From contig NZ_JBHUGF010000010.1 in assembly GCF_042681745.1 (NCBI RefSeq), forward strand, positions 2,294,001 through 2,358,000: a stretch of DNA of 64,000 nt. Reading direction: 5' to 3'. The translations under genes were made by a program, and so were the position numbers. Of this stretch, positions 8,245 through 16,360 are shown in pieces. Below the pieces are notes generated by a model that was not told where the DNA came from, searched no databases, and worked only from the letters and a program-made list of their open reading frames with translations. Numbering within the stretch: position 1 is the first letter of the stretch; the number at the start of each line of letters is the position of its first letter. This DNA is from Saccharibacillus nicotianae. GTDB taxonomy: Bacteria > Bacillota > Bacilli > Paenibacillales > Paenibacillaceae.

Positions 8245-10260
8245 TTGCCATACTTAACTTCTCGTTCAGAGCGTGGCAGTTGGCTTGATCGCCTGAAGTG
8301 GCTGGTGTCGTTTAGTCGAATAGATTATATAATTTTTATAATTCTTATGCTGGTTAAATTAATCATTTTGCATAGTCATTTGCATTTGCAAAATATTGAT
8401 ATGAACCCACTTGATGTTGTTACGGCTGTGGGTTCTATTATGCTTGCCTCTTTTTGGACGATCTTTTTGCCACCGCGTGGACGGATAATTGCTTTGATCG
8501 TTTTAGATGTATTATTAACTTTTTTAATTTTTTCAGATCTGGTATATTTCCGTTATTTTCAAGATTTCATAACGATTCCTGTATTGTTACAAGCCGGTCA
8601 AGTAGACTCGCTTGGAGATAGCATCTGGGAATTGATCTATGTAGAAGATATATGGATGTTTGCAGATTGGATTGTACTGTTAATTGTAGGGTTATTTTTA
8701 CTTGTGCGTCGCATCGGTAGACGTACTCAACGTTCTTATTCATCGAATCGTTCGTATTCCTCTATGGATAATGATCGTTGGACGAAACGCTTTTCTAAAC
8801 GGTTGCTACAAGGAATGATCGTGTTTGTTCTTGGTCTGGTATTGACAGTAGGGCCGATCAAATTTGCTACATCTACATGGGCAACAGGACTGTTTGTAGG
8901 GAACTGGTGGAATATGTCTCTTTACAATGTAACAGGGCTACTTGCTTTTCATGGATATGATGCTTATCGGTATGCTGAGGATCATTTTGGTCCTCAAGAT
9001 CAATTGTCGACAGACAAAACAGATGAAGTCAAACAATGGTTTGATGCCAAACAAGCCACCCGATCCAAAGCTGGTGATGATGATCTATTCGGCGCTTACA
9101 AAGGTAAAAATGTAATCGTTGTTCAAGGTGAAGCCTTTATGAACTTTGTAATTGGCAAAAGCTACAACGGACAAGAAATCACACCGAATATCAATCGCTT
9201 AATGAAAAAAAGTATGTATTTTAGTCAGTATTATCATCAGACCGGTCAAGGTCGTACATCTGATGCAGATATGGCTTCTAATGCTTCTCTTCATCCATTG
9301 CCAACAGGTTCGGTATTTATCCGTTATCCTGATCATGAATTCGATACGCTACCTAAGATACTCAAAAGCAAAGATTACAGTACTAATGTATTCCATGCTT
9401 ATGAAAGTAGCTTTTGGAATCGTTCAATCATGTATGAAAATATGGGCTATGATACCTTTTACAGTAAACCCGATTACACCATCGATGAGCCACTGGGCTG
9501 GTCACTTGGCGACAAATCATTTTTCCGTCAATCGCTTGATAAAATGGTCGAACTCAAGCAACCGTTTTACTCTTTTTTGATTACTTTATCAAGCCATCAT
9601 CCTTTTAGCTTGCCTGCTTCTGTTCAAGAATTAGATATGGGCGATCTAAGCGGAACCACATTCGGTGATTATATTCAATCGCTTCATTATGTCGATGCCG
9701 CTCTAGGTGAAATGGAACAAGAAATGAAAGATAATGGATTATGGGATCAAACAATTCTTATGTTCTATGGAGATCATGATAATTCATTAAAAGAAAAAGA
9801 ACCGATGGAAGAATTTCTAGGTCATTCTTTATCCGATCTAGATATGGAACAATTGATGAATCAAGTGCCTATGCTTGTTCATTTACCTGATGATGGTCAT
9901 GCAGGTACTTATGATGAACCTGCCGGACAGTTAGATATGACCCCTTCGATTTTGCATTTACTTGGTATTCAAGCAAGTCCTTATTATCTGATGGGTAACG
10001 ATATGTTCAATCAGAAAGAAGATAAACTTGTCGTTTTACGTACCGGTGCATTTACCGATGGCAAAGTATTCTATATTCCTTCAGCAGATGGGATATTTGA
10101 AAATGGTACTGCTTATGATATGAAAACACGTGAAGTAACTGATGTAGAACAGGCTCGTTCAAGTTACGATGAAGCGCAAAAACGACTGAATATATCGGAT
10201 GAACTCATCACCTACGATCTGATTCGTCAATTTCATAAAGCAAAGACTACTGCCAAATAA
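8245..10260 (+). CDS. ltaS: Lipoteichoic acid synthase-type sulfatase-fold enzyme
   Basis: 671 residues. The start is TTG, fixed by a perfect AAGGAGG 7 nt upstream. Five transmembrane segments occupy about residues 20-220, followed by an extracellular alkaline-phosphatase/sulfatase fold. TGQGRTSDAD (333-342) holds the predicted nucleophile Thr338, by analogy with the active Thr of staphylococcal LtaS. A metal ligand cluster MFYGDHDNS follows near 507-515. The family transfers glycerol phosphate from phosphatidylglycerol onto the growing lipoteichoic acid chain outside the membrane. Bacillus-type genomes often hold several paralogs with primase or stress roles, so the exact paralog is not certain. 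A strong terminator follows. Confidence 0.88.
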   Translation: MPYLTSRSERGSWLDRLKWLVSFSRIDYIIFIILMLVKLIILHSHLHLQNIDMNPLDVVTAVGSIMLASFWTIFLPPRGRIIALIVLDVLLTFLIFSDLVYFRYFQDFITIPVLLQAGQVDSLGDSIWELIYVEDIWMFADWIVLLIVGLFLLVRRIGRRTQRSYSSNRSYSSMDNDRWTKRFSKRLLQGMIVFVLGLVLTVGPIKFATSTWATGLFVGNWWNMSLYNVTGLLAFHGYDAYRYAEDHFGPQDQLSTDKTDEVKQWFDAKQATRSKAGDDDLFGAYKGKNVIVVQGEAFMNFVIGKSYNGQEITPNINRLMKKSMYFSQYYHQTGQGRTSDADMASNASLHPLPTGSVFIRYPDHEFDTLPKILKSKDYSTNVFHAYESSFWNRSIMYENMGYDTFYSKPDYTIDEPLGWSLGDKSFFRQSLDKMVELKQPFYSFLITLSSHHPFSLPASVQELDMGDLSGTTFGDYIQSLHYVDAALGEMEQEMKDNGLWDQTILMFYGDHDNSLKEKEPMEEFLGHSLSDLDMEQLMNQVPMLVHLPDDGHAGTYDEPAGQLDMTPSILHLLGIQASPYYLMGNDMFNQKEDKLVVLRTGAFTDGKVFYIPSADGIFENGTAYDMKTREVTDVEQARSSYDEAQKRLNISDELITYDLIRQFHKAKTTAK

Positions 10261-10316
10261 TTCATTTTCAATTGATGAGTGTACATCATTCGTTTTCATT
10301 TATATGTATAAATATC

Positions 10317-10368
10317 AAAAAAGCCTTTGTGGATCATCACGTTAATGTGGGATCTACAAAGGCTTTTT
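10317..10368. terminator. Terminator after ltaS, bidirectional
   Basis: Stem AAAAAAGCCTTTGTGGATC / GATCTACAAAGGCTTTTT with one mismatch and tails on both sides. It can also end the minus-strand DUF1450 transcript. Confidence 0.85.
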
Positions 10369-10474
10369 GGTGATGTTATACGGCTATGCGATAAAACGAA
10401 TATATCGCTCCATAACCGCATACCGATCTGATCAATCTGTTCTTATATAGTGTATTGCTTGGTTATACCTGTTC

Positions 10475-10714
10475 TTACGCTTGCACAGATGGTTTTTTAA
10501 TGAATTTAGATGCTTTTTCTAGAACTTCATCTTCTGTTGGTGCACTGACATAACGTCCATTGATATAGACAAAAGCACGTTTGCCACAAGGACCGCAGTA
10601 AGATTTACATCCTATTTTAATTTCAGCATCAGGAGCCATTTTTTCCAACTTTGGAATCATCGTTTTCAAGCGAACATGATTACATTTATCACATACGCGA
10701 ATATCGTTAGCCAT
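10475..10714 (-). CDS. DUF1450 small cysteine-rich protein (YuzB-like)
   Basis: 79 residues. It has VCDKCNH near the start and GCKSYCGPCGKRAFVYINGR in the middle, so five cysteines in a CxxC plus CxxxCGPC arrangement. That pattern is the hallmark of the DUF1450 (YuzB) family, probably a metal or iron-sulfur binding or thioredoxin-like small protein; function unproven. It follows the HesB/IscA-like gene by 24 nt on the same strand, so the pair is likely co-transcribed and may share a role in iron-sulfur handling. Confidence 0.82.
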   Translation of the reverse strand: MANDIRVCDKCNHVRLKTMIPKLEKMAPDAEIKIGCKSYCGPCGKRAFVYINGRYVSAPTEDEVLEKASKFIKKPSVQA

Positions 10715-10738
10715 TATACTTTCCCTTCTGTAGCGGTC

Positions 10739-11041
10739 TTAGTGATCGCCATGATTGCCTTTAGAAGGGTTAGTAATGACAAAACCTTCTTCTGGCAAAT
10801 ATAAATAATCAATTTTGATCCCATCTAACCACGATTCATTCGGATCAACAGCTACATCAATTTCTTTATCTGTGCTTACTAATTCTTCTGCACCTTCTGG
10901 TTGACCCAAATCCATACCATAATGAACATGATCACCATGAGAATTCGTAATAAATACGCGCAATTTTAGACCTTCATTTTCGGGTTTATCCAATTCAGCT
11001 TGAATCACTTTCGCTGCATTACGTGTAATTTTGACTTTCAT
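10739..11041 (-). CDS. HesB/IscA-fold protein lacking the cluster cysteines
   Basis: 100 residues with the A-type carrier fold: KITRNAAKVIQAEL start, a central LRVFITNSHGDHVHYGMDLG segment, and the FVITNP turn near the C-terminus. Classical IscA/SufA proteins carry three cysteines, two of them in a C-terminal CxC. This protein has no cysteine at all and ends KGNHGDH, with histidines where the cluster ligands would be. It is therefore a divergent family member, perhaps binding another metal or nothing. Expressed with the downstream DUF1450 gene. The GAGG ribosome binding site is well placed. Confidence 0.78.
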   Translation of the reverse strand: MKVKITRNAAKVIQAELDKPENEGLKLRVFITNSHGDHVHYGMDLGQPEGAEELVSTDKEIDVAVDPNESWLDGIKIDYLYLPEEGFVITNPSKGNHGDH

Positions 11042-11117
11042 AAGATCAGCTCCTCTTCATCGACTAGCCTGCTGTATGCAGGAACCATATTTGGAATATC
11101 CAATCATTATATTCTTT

Positions 11118-11162
11118 TTTGAAAAAGAAATGAACCCAATACTTCTTTTTTGGGTTTCTTTT
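11118..11162 (-). terminator. Probable terminator downstream of the DUF1232 gene
   Basis: AACCCAA / TTGGGTT core, extended by AAAGAA / TTCTTT arms with a small bulge, and T-rich on the minus strand. Confidence 0.45.
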
Positions 11163-11244
11163 ACGTCCAAATTCATGATCGGTTTAGATACTTATTCCGT
11201 AACTTTAACCTATACTATTGTATAGCTCTACTGCATAATACGCA

Positions 11245-11283
11245 AGACTAAGAGCGCTTAGAACCTCAAGCGCTCTTGCTTTT
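11245..11283 (+). terminator. Strong hairpin in the 11042-11348 gap, orphan terminator
   Basis: GCAAGA..AGAGCGCTT pairs with AAGCGCTCTTGC and is followed by TTTTA on the plus strand. No plus-strand gene precedes it, so it either ends an unannotated short RNA or limits antisense transcription. Nothing else is recognisable in this gap beyond the hairpin at 11118-11162. Confidence 0.45.
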
Positions 11284-11348
11284 ATTCTAATATAAAATTG
11301 GACGTTGCACAGTGAATTATATTGCTATTGGTAATTTAAATACTTTAC

Positions 11349-11609
11349 TTAGCGAACTTTCTTTTGCTCGTAAACAAAGGCTGTTTTGCGTTCAGCCCGA
11401 CTTACAAACCAGTTCATCATCAACAAAGTAACTCCAATATCATCTATAGGCATAAATGGCATTACATCAGGCAATACCCAATACGCTAACACCGGTATAA
11501 GAAACAATAATTTTTCTCCTAGAGGTAATTCCCGGGAGGTTAACAAGCTTGGCAGTCTTTTAAATACATGCGACCATTGTTGTAACGAAAAAAATCGATT
11601 CCATTTCAC
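11349..11609 (-). CDS. DUF1232 (YkvA-like) small membrane-associated protein
   Basis: 86 residues. The segment LLFLIPVLAYWVLPDVMPFMPIDDIGV is the DUF1232 signature (hydrophobic stretch, then PDxxPx...DD). The C-terminus is basic and charged. The function of the family is unknown. It stands alone between the sortase operon and the HesB-like gene, with hairpins on both sides. Confidence 0.8.
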   Translation of the reverse strand: MKWNRFFSLQQWSHVFKRLPSLLTSRELPLGEKLLFLIPVLAYWVLPDVMPFMPIDDIGVTLLMMNWFVSRAERKTAFVYEQKKVR

Positions 11610-11754
11610 AATCCATCTCTCCCTTTTCTATAACAAACCAATATCTACAGACACTTTTAGTGTCTTGCTCTAGTATTACGGTAAACTAATCAGAAAGTTT
11701 CAATTCTCTGTTCGAACATATTATAAAATGGGATATATCTATACATAACATAAT

Positions 11755-11794
11755 AAAAAAGGCTTTCTTCGTCATATTACTCGAAGAAAGCCTT
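11755..11794 (-). terminator. Terminator of the sortase operon
   Basis: GGCTTTCTTCG / CGAAGAAAGCC with an A6 run at 11755-11760 that gives the U-tail on the minus strand, 55 nt beyond the sortase stop. Confidence 0.88.
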
Positions 11795-11849
11795 GGTCTA
11801 TTTTATCATCTTACCTCTCCAAGCCTATTTTCTCTATCTGTGCCACAGA

Positions 11850-12488
11850 TTATGTTGATTGTGATACGATCTTTCCTTTGACGATAAGACGGTATTGACT
11901 GGAATGATCAGGATAGCACGTAATCAGCGTCACAATCGATTGGCCTGATTCAGGTTGTAGTACTTCTACTTGATCCGGCTCTACAATCTGAATAGTGTAG
12001 ACCTGATAAGCATATTTACCAGTGGACGTCTGTAACTGAAAATAATCTTGCTTGTTCAATTCATGCAGACGATTAAAAAACTTACCATATCGACTAGACC
12101 GATGACCTGCAATAGCATAATTACTATTCAATTGACCTGCTTCTCCGCCACCACTAATATGCCCAAGAGCAGATTGCAATTGTTCTGGATTAGCACCCTC
12201 TACAATAGCTATTTCCAGATTCAACTTAGGAATAGTGAGAATTCCCTGTACATTCAGGCCATTTACCTTTTGACTTATCGTAGACATTTGTTTATTTGTG
12301 CTACTTTTGCTTGCAACAGATTGTATCTTTGTTTCAACTTCTGTAGCTTGATCCAATCCTGTAGCAAAAGTCTGCTTGAGCGAAGCTTGTACTTGATTCG
12401 TGTGCCAGTTGGAATACAGTGTATAGCCAATCGTCGCTATACCTAGCAATAATAATAACGTTCCACATCTAGCTACAAATGAGGACAT
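11850..12488 (-). CDS. Class D-like sortase
   Basis: Transpeptidase that attaches LPXTG-type proteins to the cell wall. 212 residues with an N-terminal membrane anchor (about 7-26), then the sortase barrel. Visible catalytic residues are His129 in AIAGHRSS, Cys191 in LITCYPD and Arg200 in QYRLIVKG. The compact size and IPKLNLEIAIVEG entry strand resemble class D enzymes of Bacillus and Paenibacillus. It begins 6 nt after the LPXTG gene and ends the operon, so that protein is the obvious substrate. The substrate motif LPKTG is more usual for class A than the LPNTA-type motif of class D, so the class label is tentative. Confidence 0.88.
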   Translation of the reverse strand: MSSFVARCGTLLLLLGIATIGYTLYSNWHTNQVQASLKQTFATGLDQATEVETKIQSVASKSSTNKQMSTISQKVNGLNVQGILTIPKLNLEIAIVEGANPEQLQSALGHISGGGEAGQLNSNYAIAGHRSSRYGKFFNRLHELNKQDYFQLQTSTGKYAYQVYTIQIVEPDQVEVLQPESGQSIVTLITCYPDHSSQYRLIVKGKIVSQST

Positions 12489-12494
12489 TGCTAC

Positions 12495-14444
12495 TCACCG
12501 TCCTTGACCATTAAAGCGTAAAGAACGACGACGAACGATCCATCCAAGTATCACCATCAAGCTACCCAATGTGTAAAGCACTTTCGAGTCTGCCCATTCT
12601 CCTGTTTTTGGCAAAACAGATAAGGAAGGTGTAGACATATCAGTTGTGGTATCTGCATGATTAGCATTGACAGTAGCGGCAGTAACTATTCCGCGTGCTG
12701 GCTGTGAAGATTGATCTGTAGATAACGATACCCATTGTGGCACATCAGCAGAAGCTGTAATTACACTATCTGGTTGATGCGCGTTGATAATATCAGATGG
12801 CAACGCTGTTGCGTCCATATCGTCAATCGTTGCTGGCACAGGATCAGTAGTAGAAGCAGTTGTTACCGTAGACGATCCAGCTTCAGTTGGCGTAGACGTA
12901 GGATTAGATGTTGTAGTGTCACTGGATAAATCAACTGCTAGACTACTACCATTACTTGTAGATGAGATGCCATTATTTGTACTAGAAGTGTCGGTAGTAT
13001 TGCTAGTATTTCCATTAGAATTGTTACTGGTATTGCCTGTATTATTGTTAGCATTAGAACCGTTGTTATTATTTCCACCTGTTGTACCATCATCATTGCT
13101 ATTATTGCCATTTCCGTTATTCCCATTATTTCCAGTGTTACCTTCTGTTCCATTACCATTATTGTTATCTGGTTGCTGTGGAATTGTCGGTGTACTGTTA
13201 TCAGGATTAGTATTGTCTGGATCTTCTGTATTTGGTGTCGGTGTAAATGTCTCATTTTCTAATACAGCTAGATCGATACCAGGTAATACATTATCCAGTA
13301 CCCCTACAGAAATAAGAGAAGAATGGTCTGTCTGACCTTCTGCATTTTGCTGACTGCTATTTTCTAAAATAGCAAGATCAATCGCATCTACAATCAGATC
13401 AGTAGTTGCTACTTCTACAACAGCTTGTTGATGATTAGTGGTAGTATCGGTGGACGAGTTGTTGTTGTCTAATACGCCTACATGTAGGTCGTCTCCGATA
13501 ATAGTGTCGGTTCCACTTACTTCCACTACTGCTTCGTGGTTACTATCTGTAGTGTTTGTAGACGAATTGTTGTTGTCTAACACTCCTACGTGTAAGTCGT
13601 CTCCGATAATAGTGTCGGTTCCACTCACTTCCACTACAGCTTCGTGGTTGCTATCGGTAGTGTCTGTGGAAGAATGGTTATTGTCCAACACGCCTACATG
13701 TAGGTCGTCTCCGATAATAGTATCGGTTCCACTTACTTCCACTACTGCTTCGTGGTTGCTATCGGTAGTGTCTGTAGACGAATTACTATTGTCCAACACA
13801 CCTACGTGTAAGTCGTCTCCGATAATAGTGTCAGTTCCACTCACTTCCACTACTGCTTCATGGTTGCTATCGGTAGTGTCTGTAGACGAATTACTATTGT
13901 CCAACACGCCTACGTGTACGTCATCGCCTACAATCGTATCCGTTCCACTCACTTCCACTACAGCTTCATGGTTAGTATCTGTAGTGTTTGTAGACGAATT
14001 GTTGTTATCTAACACTCCTACATGCAGGTCGTCTCCTACAACTGTATCTGTTCCGCTGATTTCTACTACTGCGTCATGGTCATTGGTATTGTTGTTAGTG
14101 GATTGGTTATGTTGATCCAATACACCGACATGTAAGTCGTCTGCTACGAGGGTATCTGTTCCTGTCACATCGACTACAGCTTGATGATGCTGTTGATCAG
14201 TTGTCGTATTTTTATTGTCTTCTGGCAAAATATCAACATTTAATTCATCACCCAGTATTGTATCTTCTGTCTGAATACTAATGACTGCATTCGATTCCGC
14301 AGTACTTGATAAAGATTCTTCAGAAGGAAGATTAATATTTAGCAATGCATCATTTGTTGAATCTGCTGATACTGTTCCTTGTGACCATCCCAATACCGCT
14401 GCTAGACAACCTGTCGCTACCATTGTTTTTATTGACCATTTCAT
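12495..14444 (-). CDS. LPXTG cell-wall-anchored protein with nine 36-residue repeats
   Basis: 649 residues. Signal peptide at 1-27 (cut after VSA). Residues 53-376 are nine gap-free 36-residue repeats of the form AVVEVSGTDTIIGDDLHVGV + LDNNNSSTDTTDSNHE. The middle repeats are almost identical; the first and last are diverged. Next come an Asn/Gly/Ser/Thr/Pro-rich stalk (about 395-600), the sorting signal LPKTG (611-615), a hydrophobic segment and an RRR tail. Each repeat has one beta-rich half and one polar Asn/Ser/Thr/Asp half, which suggests a stacked beta structure with spacers. No known adhesin domain is recognised. Second gene of the operon, 31 nt after the secreted 11-mer protein and 6 nt before the sortase. 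Start set by AAAGGGAG. Confidence 0.9.
   Translation of the reverse strand: MKWSIKTMVATGCLAAVLGWSQGTVSADSTNDALLNINLPSEESLSSTAESNAVISIQTEDTILGDELNVDILPEDNKNTTTDQQHHQAVVDVTGTDTLVADDLHVGVLDQHNQSTNNNTNDHDAVVEISGTDTVVGDDLHVGVLDNNNSSTNTTDTNHEAVVEVSGTDTIVGDDVHVGVLDNSNSSTDTTDSNHEAVVEVSGTDTIIGDDLHVGVLDNSNSSTDTTDSNHEAVVEVSGTDTIIGDDLHVGVLDNNHSSTDTTDSNHEAVVEVSGTDTIIGDDLHVGVLDNNNSSTNTTDSNHEAVVEVSGTDTIIGDDLHVGVLDNNNSSTDTTTNHQQAVVEVATTDLIVDAIDLAILENSSQQNAEGQTDHSSLISVGVLDNVLPGIDLAVLENETFTPTPNTEDPDNTNPDNSTPTIPQQPDNNNGNGTEGNTGNNGNNGNGNNSNDDGTTGGNNNNGSNANNNTGNTSNNSNGNTSNTTDTSSTNNGISSTSNGSSLAVDLSSDTTTSNPTSTPTEAGSSTVTTASTTDPVPATIDDMDATALPSDIINAHQPDSVITASADVPQWVSLSTDQSSQPARGIVTAATVNANHADTTTDMSTPSLSVLPKTGEWADSKVLYTLGSLMVILGWIVRRRSLRFNGQGR
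13317..14288 (-). repeat. Nine tandem 108-bp coding repeats
   Basis: The region divides exactly into 9 x 108 bp with no indels. The central units differ mostly at scattered positions, many silent (for example alternating tcgtct/tcatcg). That implies unit duplication with later homogenisation or drift. Copy number is likely to vary between strains. Confidence 0.92.
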
Positions 14445-14475
14445 TGTTAATCGCTCCCTTTAATTTTTTATTTTT

Positions 14476-15855
14476 TCAAATAAAATAGGGAGCTTCTTGC
14501 GGTGGTTGTCCTGGTGGTGCATGTGTCCATTGATTACTGCCATGCTCAGATTGAGCACGATACGTTAATAGATGAATACGATAATGCTTCCAATTAGCCA
14601 AACGATTATTAACAAATACATTTTGCGAATTAGAAGTATTACTATTAGACGATTCGATTACGTTTGAAGAACCGGCTACGATTAATCCTTGAATACCTTT
14701 AATATCCAGCCAGATAGCTGCTGTTGAAGAAACAGGTTGTGTACCTTGTTCACCTGAAAGAGTAGGAATACTATCTGATTGAGGTTGAACTGTTGTTGGA
14801 GTTGTAACAACATCTGTATCTGATAGATCCGATACAGTAGATACAGCATCATCCAATGAAACAGCAGTTATATTGGATGCAGGATACTGCGATTTTACTT
14901 TTGGTTGGACTGGTTGTGGAACAATAGGAATATTTAATGTTGTTCCTTTTTGAATCGATGGAATAAAACCTTGCGGATCTTTATCGTTAGACTCATGAAT
15001 CGTTGAAGATTGTACTGCCTCTGTTGATGGGGACTCAGTTGCTTTGTGAACCGACGGGACAGCAGGTTGAACCGGTTGAGAAGATGGTAGCGTTGCCGGG
15101 TTACCTTGAGTACTATTTTTCTTAGGATGGGTAGTTGAGTTAGTGTTCTTAGATGGAATCGGTGCTGTCACATCATCCGGTACCGGAGTAGGTGTAACTT
15201 CTACTGGAAGCTGCGGTACAATCGGCGGAAGATGGATCACCGGTACATCTGGAACAGCAGGTACTACATCAGGTATAACTGTTGTCGTTGTATCTACAAC
15301 AGAAGTTACAGCATCACTAGCAGTTTGAACAGTAGAGTCAATAACACCTGTTACGGTATTGGTTGTATTTCCAACTGCATTTTGCACTGTTCCTGTTACA
15401 TTATTTACTGTTTGATCTACAGAAGAAGTTACACTACCCAGTACGTCCGAAGATTGTCCATTGGCTGCTTTGTCTACCTCTGTAATGACATGAGCAGGGA
15501 GATCTACAGCGTCTTTGACAACCTGATCTACGTCTGTGGTCACTTGATCTACAGTTGTAGATACTTGAGTTGTTGTATCTTTTACTGTGTTTGCTACATT
15601 ATCTACTGTTTTGTCGACAGTTTCTGTTGTACCTTTAACGGTGTCTTTGACTACATCTGTAACTGAACTTGTTGTTTTGTTAACTATATTACCGACTAGA
15701 CTTGGTGTTGCTTTGGGAGAATCATTAGCAGTAGATGATGTCTGAGACGAAGTTGGTTCTGAAGTAGACACTTCTCCATCTGCATGAGCAATATCATGAT
15801 GGGTAAAATAATACAAAAACAAAGCAATCAATAAAGCTAACACTCGATATTTCAT
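14476..15855 (-). CDS. Secreted protein with amphipathic 11-mer repeats
   Basis: 459 residues from ATG 15855, which has AAGGAGG 11 nt upstream; a GTG at 15867 overlaps that site and is rejected. Signal peptide about 1-26, ending AHA-DGE. Residues about 58-195 follow an 11-residue period of the form V-[DKQ]-x-x-V-x-x-x-x-x-V, rich in Thr, Asp and Val (for example VKDTVKGTTETV, VDKTVDNVANTV). This resembles LEA-type or apolipoprotein-type amphipathic helices. A Pro-rich section, a Ser/Thr/Pro linker and a separate C-terminal part (about 380-459, ending PPQEAPYFI) follow. There is no LPXTG signal. First gene of the three-gene surface operon. Function unknown. Confidence 0.82.
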   Translation of the reverse strand: MKYRVLALLIALFLYYFTHHDIAHADGEVSTSEPTSSQTSSTANDSPKATPSLVGNIVNKTTSSVTDVVKDTVKGTTETVDKTVDNVANTVKDTTTQVSTTVDQVTTDVDQVVKDAVDLPAHVITEVDKAANGQSSDVLGSVTSSVDQTVNNVTGTVQNAVGNTTNTVTGVIDSTVQTASDAVTSVVDTTTTVIPDVVPAVPDVPVIHLPPIVPQLPVEVTPTPVPDDVTAPIPSKNTNSTTHPKKNSTQGNPATLPSSQPVQPAVPSVHKATESPSTEAVQSSTIHESNDKDPQGFIPSIQKGTTLNIPIVPQPVQPKVKSQYPASNITAVSLDDAVSTVSDLSDTDVVTTPTTVQPQSDSIPTLSGEQGTQPVSSTAAIWLDIKGIQGLIVAGSSNVIESSNSNTSNSQNVFVNNRLANWKHYRIHLLTYRAQSEHGSNQWTHAPPGQPPQEAPYFI

Positions 15856-16269
15856 AGGAGCTTTCACCTCCTTTCTATATAAGAATGTTGAGACAAGTAT
15901 GTTCAGACAATCATTGCAACAGTTAACGTTTTAATTACTTATGTATTACCCTTCAGGTTACTGCTTGATATCCATTTTTATACTTTTTTAGGATTAATAT
16001 TTATTCTTATCGCAGACTTTTGATATATCATTATTCGTATTGCGTCTATAGCAAATATTCACTTCATTGCTTATTCATATCTCTCAAAGCCCTTCCATAT
16101 TTTAAAGGGCTTTTTGGCGATTTTAGAACTTACAACATACAAGTATAATTGGGTATTACTTAACCTTTGATTGAGTTTGTACGATCTGTATTGTTTTGCA
16201 TGTACTATCATCATTTGGAAATGAACATTACTTTTTTTCGACAAAAATCAGCAAATTAAATAAAACCCA
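15856..16269. other. Long gap between divergent operons
   Basis: AT-rich region between the surface operon (minus) and the ABC operon (plus). It contains one clear hairpin (16086-16116) and several A/T tracts. No convincing sigma-A promoter for the surface operon and no known riboswitch (including no S-box) was recognised. Confidence 0.5.
16086..16116 (+). terminator. U-tailed hairpin without an upstream plus-strand gene
   Basis: AAAGCCCTT (16086-16094) pairs with AAGGGCTTT, followed by TTTTT on the plus strand. No plus-strand coding gene precedes it. It may end a small RNA transcribed from within 15856-16085, or insulate the ABC operon from the divergent one. Confidence 0.5.
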
Positions 16270-16298
16270 TTGACATACTTGGTTTTAGCTTCTATATT
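16270..16298 (+). promoter_or_regulatory. Consensus SigA promoter of the ABC transporter operon
   Basis: TTGACA (16270-16275), exact 17-bp spacer, TATATT (16293-16298), about 60 nt before the substrate-binding protein gene. Confidence 0.8.
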
Positions 16299-16360
16299 AA
16301 ATTTTAACATTAGTAATTACTTGAAAGCTTTAAAGCGATTATGTACAGGGGGAAAAGAAA

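Noticed and set aside
11031..11225. 64-residue plus-strand ORF near the HesB-like gene
   Set aside because: No ribosome binding site, runs through a hairpin, and overlaps the promoter region of the minus-strand gene.
12784..14115. Long plus-strand ORFs opposite the LPXTG gene (12784-13335 and 13438-14115)
   Set aside because: They mirror the repeat and the low-complexity stalk of the minus-strand gene, have no ribosome binding site, and their repeats arise only from the 108-bp period.
13317..14288. Tandem repeats considered as a CRISPR array
   Set aside because: Units are contiguous 108-bp coding repeats without unique spacers.
16100..16360. SAM (S-box) riboswitch before the predicted methylthioribose operon
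   Set aside because: Looked for because Bacillus mtnK has one; the conserved S-box core is not visible here.
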